From an uncultured Clostridium sp. (lineage in GTDB: Bacteria; Bacillota; Clostridia; Lachnospirales; Lachnospiraceae), in assembly GCF_900547735.1 (NCBI RefSeq), contig NZ_URHZ01000007.1:1-64000 (forward strand): a DNA stretch of 64,000 nt, read 5' to 3'. The number at the start of each line of letters is the position of its first letter. Position 1 is the first letter of the stretch. Of the stretch, positions 52,103-60,538 are shown piece after piece. Under the pieces are notes generated by a model. It searched no databases. It saw only the letters and a list, made by a program, of their open reading frames with translations, and was not told the DNA's origin. Made by a program: the position numbers and the translations under genes.

Positions 52103-52645
52103 TTATTTCTTACCAGTCTTACCAACTTTACGTCTGATAACTTCATCAGCATATTTAATACCTTTGCCCTTGTACGGCTCAGGTCTTCTCTTGTCTCTGA
52201 TTTCAGCAGCGTATTGGCCAACTTTTTCTTTACTGATTCCTTTTACAGTGATCTTGTTCTGACCTTCCAGAATTGTCTCAATTCCGTCCGGATCTTCCAT
52301 CTCTACAGGATGGGAATAACCAAGGCTGAGAACCAGTTTCTTGCCCTGTTTAGCGGCTCTGTAACCAACGCCGTTAACTTCCAGAACTTTCTCATACCCT
52401 TCAGTAACACCATGAACCATGTTGCTGATTAAGGTTCTTGTCAGACCGTGTAAAGATTTCATTTTCTTTAAATCGCTGGGTCTTGTAACGATAATCTGAC
52501 CATCTTCTTCTTTGATCGTCATTTCTACCGGTAACTCTCTCTCGAGTGTTCCCTTAGGACCTTTTACAGTCACTAAATTGTTTTCTGCGATTGTTACAGT
52601 AACTCCTGCCGGAATCGCGATTGGCATTCTTCCTATACGTGACAT
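52103..52645 (-). CDS. rplF: 50S ribosomal protein L6
   Basis: 180 aa. MSRIGRMPIAIPAGVTV at the start and the late RRPEPYKGKGIKYADEVIRRK are signatures (the last in the sarcin-ricin region). Precedes rplR. A 9-bp hairpin, GAGAAGCCG-TCAG-loop, sits at 52673-52694 between rpsH and this gene. Confidence 0.98.
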   Translation of the reverse strand: MSRIGRMPIAIPAGVTVTIAENNLVTVKGPKGTLERELPVEMTIKEEDGQIIVTRPSDLKKMKSLHGLTRTLISNMVHGVTEGYEKVLEVNGVGYRAAKQGKKLVLSLGYSHPVEMEDPDGIETILEGQNKITVKGISKEKVGQYAAEIRDKRRPEPYKGKGIKYADEVIRRKVGKTGKK

Positions 52646-52672
52646 GCCGATTACCTCCTACTTAGATTCTCG

Positions 52673-52694
52673 GAGAAGCCGTCAGCGGCTTCTC
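52673..52694. promoter_or_regulatory. Tetraloop hairpin between rpsH and rplF
   Basis: GAGAAGCCG-TCAG-CGGCTTCTC, a perfect 9-bp stem; no T-run on the coding strand. Probably an RNA-processing or stabilising hairpin. Confidence 0.5.
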
Positions 52695-52719
52695 TGTTTT
52701 CAGTTCTAATACTTATAGA

Positions 52720-53121
52720 TTACCAAACGAAAGCCAGAACTTCTCCGCCTACGCCGAGTTCTCTTGCCTGTTTGTCTGTAATTACACCCTGGTTGGTAGA
52801 GATGATAGCCACACCTAAACCACCGAGTACTTTCGGCATATCTTCTTTGTTTGCATAAACACGAAGACCTGGTTTGGAAATTCTCTTGATGCCGGAAATG
52901 ATTTTCTCATTTTTGTCTTTACCGTATTTTAATTCCATACGGATAGATTTGAAATTGCCATCTTCTACGATGTCATATTTTTTGATGTAACCTTCTTTTA
53001 CAAGAATATCAGCGATTGCTAATTTCATCTTGGATGACGGAACATCTACTGTATCATGTTTAGCAGTATTTGCGTTACGAATTCTCGTAAGCATATCTGC
53101 GATTGGATCGCTCATTGTCAT
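52720..53121 (-). CDS. rpsH: 30S ribosomal protein S8
   Basis: 133 aa from the ATG at 53121 (AAGGAGG 11 bases upstream; the open frame runs further back). MTMSDPIADMLTRIRNAN and the C-terminal ARELGVGGEVLAFVW are diagnostic. Assembly protein and, in many bacteria, the translational repressor of the spc operon. Confidence 0.98.
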   Translation of the reverse strand: MTMSDPIADMLTRIRNANTAKHDTVDVPSSKMKLAIADILVKEGYIKKYDIVEDGNFKSIRMELKYGKDKNEKIISGIKRISKPGLRVYANKEDMPKVLGGLGVAIISTNQGVITDKQARELGVGGEVLAFVW

Positions 53122-53189
53122 TTTGAGTTTTGCCTCCTTAATAATTTCATCTGCCACTACGTTTTATGGGATGTTCTCGGGACAGGCTT

Positions 53190-53223
53190 TCGCACTGGAC
53201 TCGAAAACACCTCGTCAAGTGCT
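53190..53223. repeat. Dispersed intergenic repeat B, copy 1 (rpsN-rpsH spacer)
   Basis: TCGCACTGGACTCGAAAACA followed by CCTCGTCAAGTGCT. It matches 55083-55117 at about 31 of 35 positions. Confidence 0.65.
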
Positions 53224-53229
53224 TAATGC

Positions 53230-53415
53230 CTACCAGCTTGCTTTTCTAACGCCCGGAATTTCGCCCTTGTAAGCTAATTCACGGAAGCAGATACGGCAGA
53301 TGCCGTATTTTCTTAAGTATGCATGTGGACGGCCACAAATTCTGCAGCGGTTGTATTCTCTGGTGGAGAATTTTGCCGGACGCTGCTGTTTAATCTTCAT
53401 TGAAGTCTTTGCCAT
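53230..53415 (-). CDS. rpsN: 30S ribosomal protein S14, zinc type
   Basis: 61 aa, the short C+ form. CRICGRPHAYLRKYGICRIC carries the four Cys that bind zinc. Lies between rplE and rpsH as usual. Confidence 0.98.
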   Translation of the reverse strand: MAKTSMKIKQQRPAKFSTREYNRCRICGRPHAYLRKYGICRICFRELAYKGEIPGVRKASW

Positions 53416-53430
53416 TGATAAATCCTCCTA

Positions 53431-53970
53431 TTATTTTGCAAATGGCATGTTGAACTGTGTTAACAGCTCACGTGCTTCTTCGTCTGTCTTTGCCGTTGTT
53501 ACGAAGATGATATCCATACCTCTTACTTTGTCAACCTTATCATACTCGATTTCCGGGAAGATAAGCTGCTCTTTGATACCAAGTGCGTAGTTTCCTCTGC
53601 CGTCGAATGCATTCGGATTAACACCTCTAAAGTCACGAACTCGTGGAAGTGAAAGGTTGATTAAACGATCAGCAAACTCATACATCTTCTCGCCGCGCAG
53701 AGTAACTTTACAGCCGATTGCCATACCTTCTCTGAGCTTGAAGTTAGCGACGGATTTCTTTGCCTTTGTCAGAACTGCCTTCTGTCCGGTAATGATTTCC
53801 ATATCCCTTACAGCAGAGTCCAGAACTTTAGCATTTTCTTTTGCTTCACCAACGCCCATGTTAACAACGATTTTGTTTAACTTCGGCACTTCCATGACAT
53901 TTTTATATCCGAACTTTTTAATCATAGCGTCTACGATTTCGTTCTTATAAATTTCTTTTAATCTAGCCAA
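53431..53970 (-). CDS. rplE: 50S ribosomal protein L5
   Basis: 179 aa. NKIVVNMGVGEAKENAKVLD and GLRG-type loop replaced by SLPRVRDFRGVNPNAFDGRGN (quoted in part) are normal. Binds 5S rRNA and contacts P-site tRNA. Confidence 0.98.
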   Translation of the reverse strand: MARLKEIYKNEIVDAMIKKFGYKNVMEVPKLNKIVVNMGVGEAKENAKVLDSAVRDMEIITGQKAVLTKAKKSVANFKLREGMAIGCKVTLRGEKMYEFADRLINLSLPRVRDFRGVNPNAFDGRGNYALGIKEQLIFPEIEYDKVDKVRGMDIIFVTTAKTDEEARELLTQFNMPFAK

Positions 53971-53993
53971 CTTAAATGTTCCTCCTCTCTGTA

Positions 53994-54299
53994 TTAGTCA
54001 ATCACTTTTCCAGTTGCTTTTGCAACACGGACTTTTTTGCCATCTTTTACTTCGAATCCTACTCTTGTTGCTTTTCCATCAACTACGAGCATTACGTTGG
54101 AATAGTCGATAGGACCTTCCTGATGGATGATACCGCCCTGCTGGTTAGCTGCGGATGGTTTGGAATGCTTTGTAACCATGTTGCATCCTTCAACCAGAAC
54201 GGTGTTCTTCTTTAAGTTTACGGAGAGAACTTTTCCCGTTTTATCTTTGTCTTTACCTGCAATAATTTTTACCAGGTCATCTTTTTTAATTTTATGCAC
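53994..54299 (-). CDS. rplX: 50S ribosomal protein L24
   Basis: 101 aa. KOW motif near the N-terminus (KKDDLVKIIAGKDKDKTGKV) and EGPIDYSNVMLV in the middle. Assembly initiator of the large subunit. Between rplN and rplE. Confidence 0.98.
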   Translation of the reverse strand: MHKIKKDDLVKIIAGKDKDKTGKVLSVNLKKNTVLVEGCNMVTKHSKPSAANQQGGIIHQEGPIDYSNVMLVVDGKATRVGFEVKDGKKVRVAKATGKVID

Positions 54300-54311
54300 A
54301 GTCGATACCTC

Positions 54312-54680
54312 CTACAGTACTTCTGGAGCCAGGGAAACGATTTTCATAAACTGTTTCTCTCTTAACTCTCTGGCTACTGGCCCAAAGATACGTGTCCCTT
54401 TCGGGTTCTTGTCATCTTTGATAATAACTGCTGCGTTCTCATCGAATTTGATATAAGAACCGTCTTTACGACGTGCGCCCTTTACAGTACGTACGACAAC
54501 GGCTTTCACAACGTCACCTTTTTTTACAACACCACCTGGTGTTGCATCTTTAACAGTGGCAACGATAACATCACCAATATTTGCATATCTTCTTGTAGAT
54601 CCGCCCATAACACGGATACAGAGTAATTCTTTAGCACCGGTATTGTCGGCAACCCTTAATCTGGTTTCCTGCTGAATCAT
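54312..54680 (-). CDS. rplN: 50S ribosomal protein L14
   Basis: 122 aa from the ATG at 54680 (AAGGAG 8 bases upstream). MIQQETRLRVADNTGAKELL and the late PVARELREKQFMKIVSLAPEVL (quoted in part) are family signatures. Forms an intersubunit bridge. Confidence 0.98.
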   Translation of the reverse strand: MIQQETRLRVADNTGAKELLCIRVMGGSTRRYANIGDVIVATVKDATPGGVVKKGDVVKAVVVRTVKGARRKDGSYIKFDENAAVIIKDDKNPKGTRIFGPVARELREKQFMKIVSLAPEVL

Positions 54681-54707
54681 GCCCAATACTCCTTTCTGAT
54701 ATTAAAA

Positions 54708-54983
54708 TTATCTTGCTTTCTCGATAATCTCAACAAGTCTCCATCTTTTGTCCTTGGAGATAGGTCTTGTTTCCATTACTTTTACAGTATCACCGATTCC
54801 GCACTCATTGTTCTCATCGTGTGCTTTTAACTTATATGTCTTTTTAACGATCTTACCGATTAAAGGATGTTTTACGTGGTTTTCGATAGCAACTACAATA
54901 GTCTTATCCATCTTGTTGCTTACTACTTTACCCGTACGTGTTTTTCTAAGATTTCGTTCCACGGTAGATATCTCCTTTCCCAT
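54708..54983 (-). CDS. rpsQ: 30S ribosomal protein S17
   Basis: 91 aa. RKTRTGKVVSNKMDKTIVVA and GDTVKVMETRPISKDKRWRL are typical. OB-fold protein binding 16S helix 11. A 140-base spacer holding repeat B copies separates it from rpmC. Confidence 0.98.
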   Translation of the reverse strand: MGKEISTVERNLRKTRTGKVVSNKMDKTIVVAIENHVKHPLIGKIVKKTYKLKAHDENNECGIGDTVKVMETRPISKDKRWRLVEIIEKAR

Positions 54984-55031
54984 TCTAGGAATCTATATTA
55001 TCCAGTTAAATTTGCCGTAATCTGCCCTGCA

Positions 55032-55117
55032 TGTTCACTCAGCTAAGCTCATAAAATACCTCGCTAAGTTTTGTGAACGGCCTCGCACTAGACTCGGAAC
55101 CACCTCGTCAAGTTGCT
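55032..55117. repeat. Repeat B in the rpmC-rpsQ spacer (one good copy, one degenerate)
   Basis: 55083-55117 is TCGCACTAGACTCGGAACCA followed by CCTCGTCAAGTTGCT, nearly identical to 53190-53223. A degenerate copy at about 55032-55072 shares TACCTCGCTAAGTTTTG. GTTCAC/GTGAAC arms flank the latter. Confidence 0.55.
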
Positions 55118-55123
55118 TTCGGT

Positions 55124-55327
55124 CTATGCGTTTGCCTTCTCTGTAATAACAGTCTGGATTCTGGCGATGTTCTTGCGAACTTCTTTGATTCTGCTCGTGT
55201 TATCTAACTGATTTGTTGCGTTCTGGAATCTCAAGTTGAACAGTTCCTTTTTAGCAGCTACTAATTCTTCTCTTAATTCTGCAGCCGATTTGACTTTTAA
55301 GTCTTCAACGTACTTATCAATTTTCAC
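55124..55327 (-). CDS. rpmC: 50S ribosomal protein L29
   Basis: 67 aa from the GTG at 55327 (AAGGCGG 8 bases upstream; GTG at 55336 is the alternative), overlapping the end of rplP. Coiled-coil core ELREELVAAKKELFNLRFQ. Sits at the exit tunnel. Confidence 0.96.
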   Translation of the reverse strand: MKIDKYVEDLKVKSAAELREELVAAKKELFNLRFQNATNQLDNTSRIKEVRKNIARIQTVITEKANA

Positions 55328-55754
55328 TGTTATCACCGCCTTCTAAATCTGCTTTAGAAGCAATTTTGCACTTGCAAGGAAGTTTATGCATTGCAAGACG
55401 AAGTGCTTCTCTGGCTGTCTCCTCTGGTACACCCGCGATTTCAAATAATACGCGGCCTGGTTTAACAACTGCTACCCAGTATTCAAGTGCGCCCTTACCG
55501 GAACCCATACGAGTCTCTGCAGGTTTTGCAGTAACCGGCTTATCTGGGAAAATTTTAATCCAAACCTGGCCACCACGTTTGATGTAACGGGTCATGGCAA
55601 CACGGGCTGCCTCTATCTGATTCGATCTGATCCAGCATGGCTCTGTGGAAATCAGACCGTACTCTCCGTAGCTAATAACATTGCCTCTTGTAGCTTTGCC
55701 GGCCATAGAACCACGGAACTGTTTACGACGCTTTACTCTTTTAGGCATTAACAT
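55317..55754 (-). CDS. rplP: 50S ribosomal protein L16
   Basis: 145 aa. MLMPKRVKRRKQFRGSMAG at the start, RYIKRGGQVWIKIFPDKPVT and GSGKGALEYWVAVVKPGRVL in the core. Its start overlaps the rpsC stop. Contacts the A-site tRNA elbow. Confidence 0.98.
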   Translation of the reverse strand: MLMPKRVKRRKQFRGSMAGKATRGNVISYGEYGLISTEPCWIRSNQIEAARVAMTRYIKRGGQVWIKIFPDKPVTAKPAETRMGSGKGALEYWVAVVKPGRVLFEIAGVPEETAREALRLAMHKLPCKCKIASKADLEGGDNSEN

Positions 55755-56410
55755 TATTTATCGCTCCCTTCCCTATTTCCTTTAGCAGGAAGAACTTCGC
55801 CTTTGTAGATCCAAACCTTAACGCCTGTCTTGCCGTAGGTTGTTTCTGCCTCAGCGAAACCATAGTCAATATCTGCTCTTAATGTCTGAAGCGGGATTGT
55901 ACCCTCGCTGTAGAACTCAGTACGGGCCATATCTGCGCCGCCAAGACGTCCGGAAACAGATGCCTTGATACCCTTAGCTCCTGCCTTCATGGATCTGCCC
56001 ATTGCAGACTTCATGGCACGGCGGAAAGAAACACGGTTTTCTAACTGCTGAGCAATATTCTCGGCTACTAACTGAGCATCTCTGTCAGCTCTCTTAACTT
56101 CTTTGATATCAACAAAGACTCTCTTGTCTGTTAACTGCTGAACCTGTTTTTTTGTCTTCTCAATCTCAGATCCGCCCTTGCCGATTACAACGCCGGGTTT
56201 CGCTGTGTAGATAATGACTTTAACTTTATCTGATGCACGCTCGATTTCGATTTTGGAAATGCCAGCGCTGTATAATTTCTTTTTCAGATATGTTCTGATC
56301 TTGTGATCTTCAATAAGATTGTCAGCAAAATCAGCTTCAGCATACCATTTTGAGTCCCAGTCTTTAATAACACCGACTCTTAAGCCGTGTGGATTAACTT
56401 TCTGTCCCAT
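55754..56410 (-). CDS. rpsC: 30S ribosomal protein S3
   Basis: 218 aa. MGQKVNPHGLRVGVIKDWDS start, KH domain with VVIGKGGSEIEKTK, and the C-terminal YGFAEAETTYGKTGVKVWI. Forms the mRNA entry channel. Between rplV and rplP. Confidence 0.98.
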   Translation of the reverse strand: MGQKVNPHGLRVGVIKDWDSKWYAEADFADNLIEDHKIRTYLKKKLYSAGISKIEIERASDKVKVIIYTAKPGVVIGKGGSEIEKTKKQVQQLTDKRVFVDIKEVKRADRDAQLVAENIAQQLENRVSFRRAMKSAMGRSMKAGAKGIKASVSGRLGGADMARTEFYSEGTIPLQTLRADIDYGFAEAETTYGKTGVKVWIYKGEVLPAKGNREGSDK

Positions 56411-56422
56411 ATTTGCCTCCTT

Positions 56423-56809
56423 TTATCTCTCATCAAGCACGATCGTGATGTGGCTCATTCTCTTTTCGATTCTGTAAGCCCTGCCCTGTGCTCTCGGTTT
56501 AACTCTCTTCATTGTCGGTCCCTTGTTAGCGAAGCACTCCGCTACGTACAGGTTTTCCGGGTTCATCTGGTTGTTATTCTCAGCATTGGCAATTGCTGAT
56601 TCGAGTAATTTCTTTATTAAAGTAGAAGCATATCTGGTATTGTAAGTTACAATACCGAGTGCAGTCTGCACATCTTTGCCTCTAATGGCATCTAATACGA
56701 AACATGCTTTCTGAACAGATACTCTGGCATAAGACAGCTTAGCTGATGGTCTTGTGTCCTTCTGCGCATTTCTCTCTCTCTTAATTTGGGATCTATGTCC
56801 TTTAGCCAT
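56423..56809 (-). CDS. rplV: 50S ribosomal protein L22
   Basis: 128 aa. KLSYARVSVQKACFVLDAIR start region and the C-terminal RVKPRAQGRAYRIEKRMSHI hairpin that lines the exit tunnel. Carries a slightly longer N-terminus (AKGHRSQIKRERNAQ), common in related clostridia. Confidence 0.98.
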   Translation of the reverse strand: MAKGHRSQIKRERNAQKDTRPSAKLSYARVSVQKACFVLDAIRGKDVQTALGIVTYNTRYASTLIKKLLESAIANAENNNQMNPENLYVAECFANKGPTMKRVKPRAQGRAYRIEKRMSHITIVLDER

Positions 56810-56837
56810 TGGTGAAACCTCCTTTCAAAAGCGTAAA

Positions 56838-57119
56838 TTACTTACGGCCTGCTTTCTTTTCGTCTTTTCCGTGGCCTCTGTAAGTTCTTGTAGCAACGAA
56901 CTCTCCGAGTTTATGTCCAACCATGTCCTCTGTAACATATACCGGAACGTGTTTTCTGCCATCATGAACTGCGATTGTATGACCTACCATCTGTGGGAAG
57001 ATTGTTGAACGGCGGGACCAGGTTTTGATAACCTGCTTCTGGCCTGCTGCGTTCATATCATCCACTTTCTTTAAAAGATGAGCGTCTGCAAATGGTCCTT
57101 TTTTAAGTGAACGACCCAT
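56838..57119 (-). CDS. rpsS: 30S ribosomal protein S19
   Basis: 93 aa. MGRSLKKGPFADAHLLKKV and VGHTIAVHDGRKHVPVYVTE; head protein next to S13. Between rplB and rplV. Confidence 0.98.
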   Translation of the reverse strand: MGRSLKKGPFADAHLLKKVDDMNAAGQKQVIKTWSRRSTIFPQMVGHTIAVHDGRKHVPVYVTEDMVGHKLGEFVATRTYRGHGKDEKKAGRK

Positions 57120-57139
57120 TGAATTACCTCCTTGATAAC

Positions 57140-57982
57140 TTACTGTTTACCGTTTCTTCTTCTTACGATTAACTTGTTGGAATGTTTGTTTTTCTTTCTT
57201 GTCTTAAGACCAAGTGCTGGTTTGCCCCATGGTGTACATGGACCTGGACGGCCGATACCGGTCTTACCTTCACCACCACCGTGTGGATGGTCATTCGGGT
57301 TCATAACGGAACCGCGGACTGTAGGTCTGAAGCCCATATGACGTGTTCTACCAGCTTTACCGATATTGATCAGGTTGTGGTCTCCGTTTCCTACAACGCC
57401 GATTGTTGCACGGCAGATGCTCGGAACCATTCTCATTTCACCGGATGGTAATCTAAGGGTTGCGTATTTTCCTTCTTTAGCCATTAACTGGGCGGAGTTT
57501 CCTGCGGAACGAACTAACTGTCCGCCTTTACCCGGATAAAGTTCAATGTTGTGAATCTGAGCACCGACCGGAATCTGGCTGAGTGGTAAACAGTTACCAA
57601 CTTTTGCTTCTGCCTGTGGGCCGCTCATTAATTTTGTTCCTACCTGTAAACCGGCCGGAGCAAGGATATATGCTTTCTCGCCGTCTGCGTAGCAGATTAA
57701 AGCGATGTTTGCTGTTCTGTTCGGATCATATTCGATTCCCAGTACGGTTGCCTGAATTCCATCTTTGGAATTTCTCTTGAAATCGATGATTCTGTATTTT
57801 CTCTTAGCACCGCCTCCGCGATGTCTAACTGTAATCTTACCCTGATTATTACGACCTGCGTTCTTCTTACCTAACGCTACAACTAATGATTTCTCCGGTG
57901 TTGTCTTAGTAATCTCAGAGAAATCAGAGCCTGTCATCTGTCTTCTGGAAGGTGTATATGGGCTGTATGTTTTAATTCCCAT
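57140..57982 (-). CDS. rplB: 50S ribosomal protein L2
   Basis: 280 aa. NNQGKITVRHRGGGAKRKYR and the C-terminal MNPNDHPHGGGEGKTGIGRP, the region close to the peptidyl-transferase centre. An unusual 227-base spacer separates it from rplW upstream and holds the 41-bp dispersed repeat. Confidence 0.98.
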   Translation of the reverse strand: MGIKTYSPYTPSRRQMTGSDFSEITKTTPEKSLVVALGKKNAGRNNQGKITVRHRGGGAKRKYRIIDFKRNSKDGIQATVLGIEYDPNRTANIALICYADGEKAYILAPAGLQVGTKLMSGPQAEAKVGNCLPLSQIPVGAQIHNIELYPGKGGQLVRSAGNSAQLMAKEGKYATLRLPSGEMRMVPSICRATIGVVGNGDHNLINIGKAGRTRHMGFRPTVRGSVMNPNDHPHGGGEGKTGIGRPGPCTPWGKPALGLKTRKKNKHSNKLIVRRRNGKQ

Positions 57983-58124
57983 GACTCTAACTCCTTTCGT
58001 TCAACGCCTCCTGGCGTTTCTTTTCATTTTTAGAAGCCGCCCTGCGGACTTACGGATTCCTCCGTCTGTCCTTTGCAGACTTCATTCTTTATCACGGCAT
58101 AGTGTTCGCCGTATAGTTGCCAAA

Positions 58125-58165
58125 CAACGAAAAGCGCGCTTCGCGAACTTTTCATTGCCGCTCAA
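58125..58165. repeat. Dispersed 41-bp intergenic repeat, copy 2 (rplW-rplB spacer)
   Basis: Begins CAACGAAAAGCGCGCTTCGC; 38 of 41 bases match the copy after selD at 23091-23131, in the same orientation. It lies in the middle of the S10 operon. Confidence 0.7.
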
Positions 58166-58209
58166 TCAAAGCCGTCTCCGGTATTCCCTTCAACTAAGCT
58201 GTTCTCGTC

Positions 58210-58509
58210 CTACAGACCGCTGAAGATTTCAATCTCTTTGCTGTCTTCTGTGAGCTGAACGATTGCTTTCTTTGTCTTAGCTGTTTTACCGAAGGTCATA
58301 CCTCTTCTCTTTGTCTTACCGTCGAGATTCATGGTATTAACGCTCTTTACTTTTGTTCCCGGGAACATTTTTTCAACAGCCTCTTTGATCATGGATTTGT
58401 TTGCTTCCGTATGAACTAAGAAAGTATATTTCTTATCGCTCATAGCGTTCATGCTTTTCTCAGTTACCACTGGTTTGAGGATTACGTCATAGTACTGTAC
58501 GTTTGCCAT
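58210..58509 (-). CDS. rplW: 50S ribosomal protein L23
   Basis: 99 aa. YYDVILKPVVTEKSMNAMSD start and the conserved KMFPGTKVKSVNTMN. Docks SRP and trigger factor at the tunnel exit. Its start overlaps the rplD stop. Confidence 0.98.
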   Translation of the reverse strand: MANVQYYDVILKPVVTEKSMNAMSDKKYTFLVHTEANKSMIKEAVEKMFPGTKVKSVNTMNLDGKTKRRGMTFGKTAKTKKAIVQLTEDSKEIEIFSGL

Positions 58510-59129
58510 TATGCATACACCTCCTCGATAGAAGCTACAGCAGCCTTAGTTGCCACTACTGTGTTATATTTTAAGATATCGTATACGTTGATTGTGTTTA
58601 CGGATGCAGTCTTAACTGTAGGAATGTTTCTTGCAGATAATACTGTGTTGCCGCATTCGTCGTCTAAAACAACAAGTGCTTTGTTCACTTTGAGGTTGTT
58701 CATAACGCTCTGGAATTTCTTTGTTTTGATCTCGTCGAAGTTCATTGCATCTACAACGATGAATTTATTCTCGTTTACTCTGCTGGATAATGCAGACTTA
58801 AGAGCAGCTCTCTTCTCTTTCTTGTTTAACCGGATTGTGTAATCACGTGGTGTTGGTGCAAATACCACACCGCCGCCTGTCCACTGAGGAGCTCTTGTTG
58901 AACCCTGTCTTGCATGACCGGTTCCCTTCTGTCTCCACGGTTTCTTACCGCCTCCGGAAACTTCGGAACGTGTTTTAGCTTTCTGTGTTCCCTGACGTTT
59001 GTTAGCTAACTGAGCTACAACTGCAAGGTGTACTAAATGCTCATTCACTTCTACACCGAATACAGCATCGTTTAACTCTAATGTGCCAACTTCGTTGCCT
59101 TCAATATTGTAAACAGATACGTTTGCCAT
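58509..59129 (-). CDS. rplD: 50S ribosomal protein L4
   Basis: 206 aa. RQGTQKAKTRSEVSGGGKKP and GTGHARQGSTRAPQWTGGGV form the long loop that reaches the exit tunnel. In some bacteria it autoregulates the S10 operon through the leader. Between rplC and rplW. Confidence 0.98.
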   Translation of the reverse strand: MANVSVYNIEGNEVGTLELNDAVFGVEVNEHLVHLAVVAQLANKRQGTQKAKTRSEVSGGGKKPWRQKGTGHARQGSTRAPQWTGGGVVFAPTPRDYTIRLNKKEKRAALKSALSSRVNENKFIVVDAMNFDEIKTKKFQSVMNNLKVNKALVVLDDECGNTVLSARNIPTVKTASVNTINVYDILKYNTVVATKAAVASIEEVYA

Positions 59130-59156
59130 CTGTATGTTCCTCCTTTCCTTTAAAGC

Positions 59157-59792
59157 TTACTTACCAGCTTTTACCGTTTCTTTAACTGTTACTAAGGATT
59201 TTTTAGGTCCTGGCACTGCGCCTTTAACAAGGATTAAGTTGTTGTCAGTATCTACTTTGACAACTTCCAGATTCTGGATAGTAACTCTTACGCTACCCAT
59301 ATGTCCTGGCATTCCTTTGCCCTTGAATACGCGGCCTGGTGTGGTTGCAGAACCGTTGGAACCCTGATGACGATGGAATTTGGAGCCGTGAGCCATAGGT
59401 CCTCTGCTCTGGCCATGTCTCTTGATGGCGCCCTGGAAACCTTTACCTTTGGAAATAGCAGTTACGTCAATCTTATCGCCTGCTGCGAAGATTTCTGCCT
59501 TGATTTCGTCTTTTACGGAATACTCTTCAGCATTCTCAAAACGGAACTCTCTTACATATCTCTTGTAAGCAACGCCTGCCTTGTCAAAGTGTCCCTTAAC
59601 TGGCTTTGTAACAAGTTTTTCTCTCTTGTCAACGAAACCAACCTGTACTGCTTTGTAACCGTCGTTCTCTTCCGTCTTAACCTGTGTAACAACACATGGT
59701 CCTGCCTGAAGAACAGTTACTGGAGTTAAAACTCCGTCTTCGTTGAAGATTTGAGTCATTCCGACTTTCGTAGCTAAAATCGCTTTCTTCAT
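59157..59792 (-). CDS. rplC: 50S ribosomal protein L3
   Basis: 211 aa. MKKAILATKVGMTQIFNEDG start and GPMAHGSKFHRHQGSNGSA, the loop with the glutamine modified in some bacteria, near the peptidyl-transferase centre. A GAACGCG/CGCGTTC hairpin lies in the spacer upstream (about 59823-59841). Confidence 0.98.
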   Translation of the reverse strand: MKKAILATKVGMTQIFNEDGVLTPVTVLQAGPCVVTQVKTEENDGYKAVQVGFVDKREKLVTKPVKGHFDKAGVAYKRYVREFRFENAEEYSVKDEIKAEIFAAGDKIDVTAISKGKGFQGAIKRHGQSRGPMAHGSKFHRHQGSNGSATTPGRVFKGKGMPGHMGSVRVTIQNLEVVKVDTDNNLILVKGAVPGPKKSLVTVKETVKAGK

Positions 59793-59916
59793 TTTTTGAC
59801 CTCCTGTCTTTTTCTACAGCGGAACGCGGGATTCGCGTTCATCCTAGAACAGTCCAGAAATCTATCTAAATCTGTTAGGATATGCATTGAATGCTTAGCT
59901 GCTGAATATTCGCAGC

Positions 59917-60234
59917 TTATTTTGTTTTCATCTTTACGTCGATGTAAACACCAGCCGGCATTTCGAGTCTCTGCAGTGCATCAACTGTCTTCTGGTTTGG
60001 AGCAATGATATCGATGAGTCTCTTGTGAGTTCTCTGCTCGAACTGCTCTCTGGAATCTTTGTACTTATGAACAGCTCTCAAAATTGTTACTACTTCTTTC
60101 TTTGTTGGTAACGGCACCGGTCCGCTCACCTTTGATCCGTTTTTCTTTACAGTCTCGATGATTTTTGCAGCGGAGCTGTCTACCAGCTGATGCTCATAAG
60201 CTTTTAATGTGATTCTCATTACTTGACTTGCCAT
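59917..60234 (-). CDS. rpsJ: 30S ribosomal protein S10
   Basis: 105 aa. MRITLKAYEHQLVDSSAAKI and SGPVPLPTKKEVVTILRAVH; also the transcription factor NusE that binds NusB/NusG. AAGGAGG upstream. First gene of the S10 operon with a long leader. Confidence 0.98.
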   Translation of the reverse strand: MASQVMRITLKAYEHQLVDSSAAKIIETVKKNGSKVSGPVPLPTKKEVVTILRAVHKYKDSREQFEQRTHKRLIDIIAPNQKTVDALQRLEMPAGVYIDVKMKTK

Positions 60235-60468
60235 AAAAAAAGTCGCCTCCTTTTCGTACTATTTAAGCACGACAAGCGGTGACTGTACACATGCCCGGGT
60301 GTGTCATCTAAGACCTCACACGGAATCCTTCTTTATTATCGGGATATTTCTGTAGTTGTACAGTGACTTGTCGCCAGTTTCTTCGACTTGACATTCGCTC
60401 CACGGAAAACCTGCCTTATTCTCAGGCAGCAACCTCACGCTTCATAGCTATCATGCCACAGCTTTGAT

Positions 60469-60497
60469 AGCATATCATACATTTACAGGGATTGCAA
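60469..60497 (-). promoter_or_regulatory. Probable promoter of the S10 operon
   Basis: TTGCAA (60492-60497), 17 bases, TATGCT (60469-60474). It leaves a leader of about 225 bases before rpsJ, long enough for regulatory folding. An inverted repeat GCTATCA-N11-TGATAGC (60447-60471) overlaps the -10 and start of transcription. Nothing gene-like is visible in the 300-base gap. Confidence 0.6.
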
Positions 60498-60538
60498 GGA
60501 TTTTTTTTATTTTTTTTTGGCTTTTTTTCAAAGCTGAG

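Noticed and set aside
60441..60453. CATAGCTATCA before the S10 operon as a third LysR-regulon box
   Set aside because: Only half of the motif is present; the TATC partner and the 20-base/TTGAC/18-base layout are absent.
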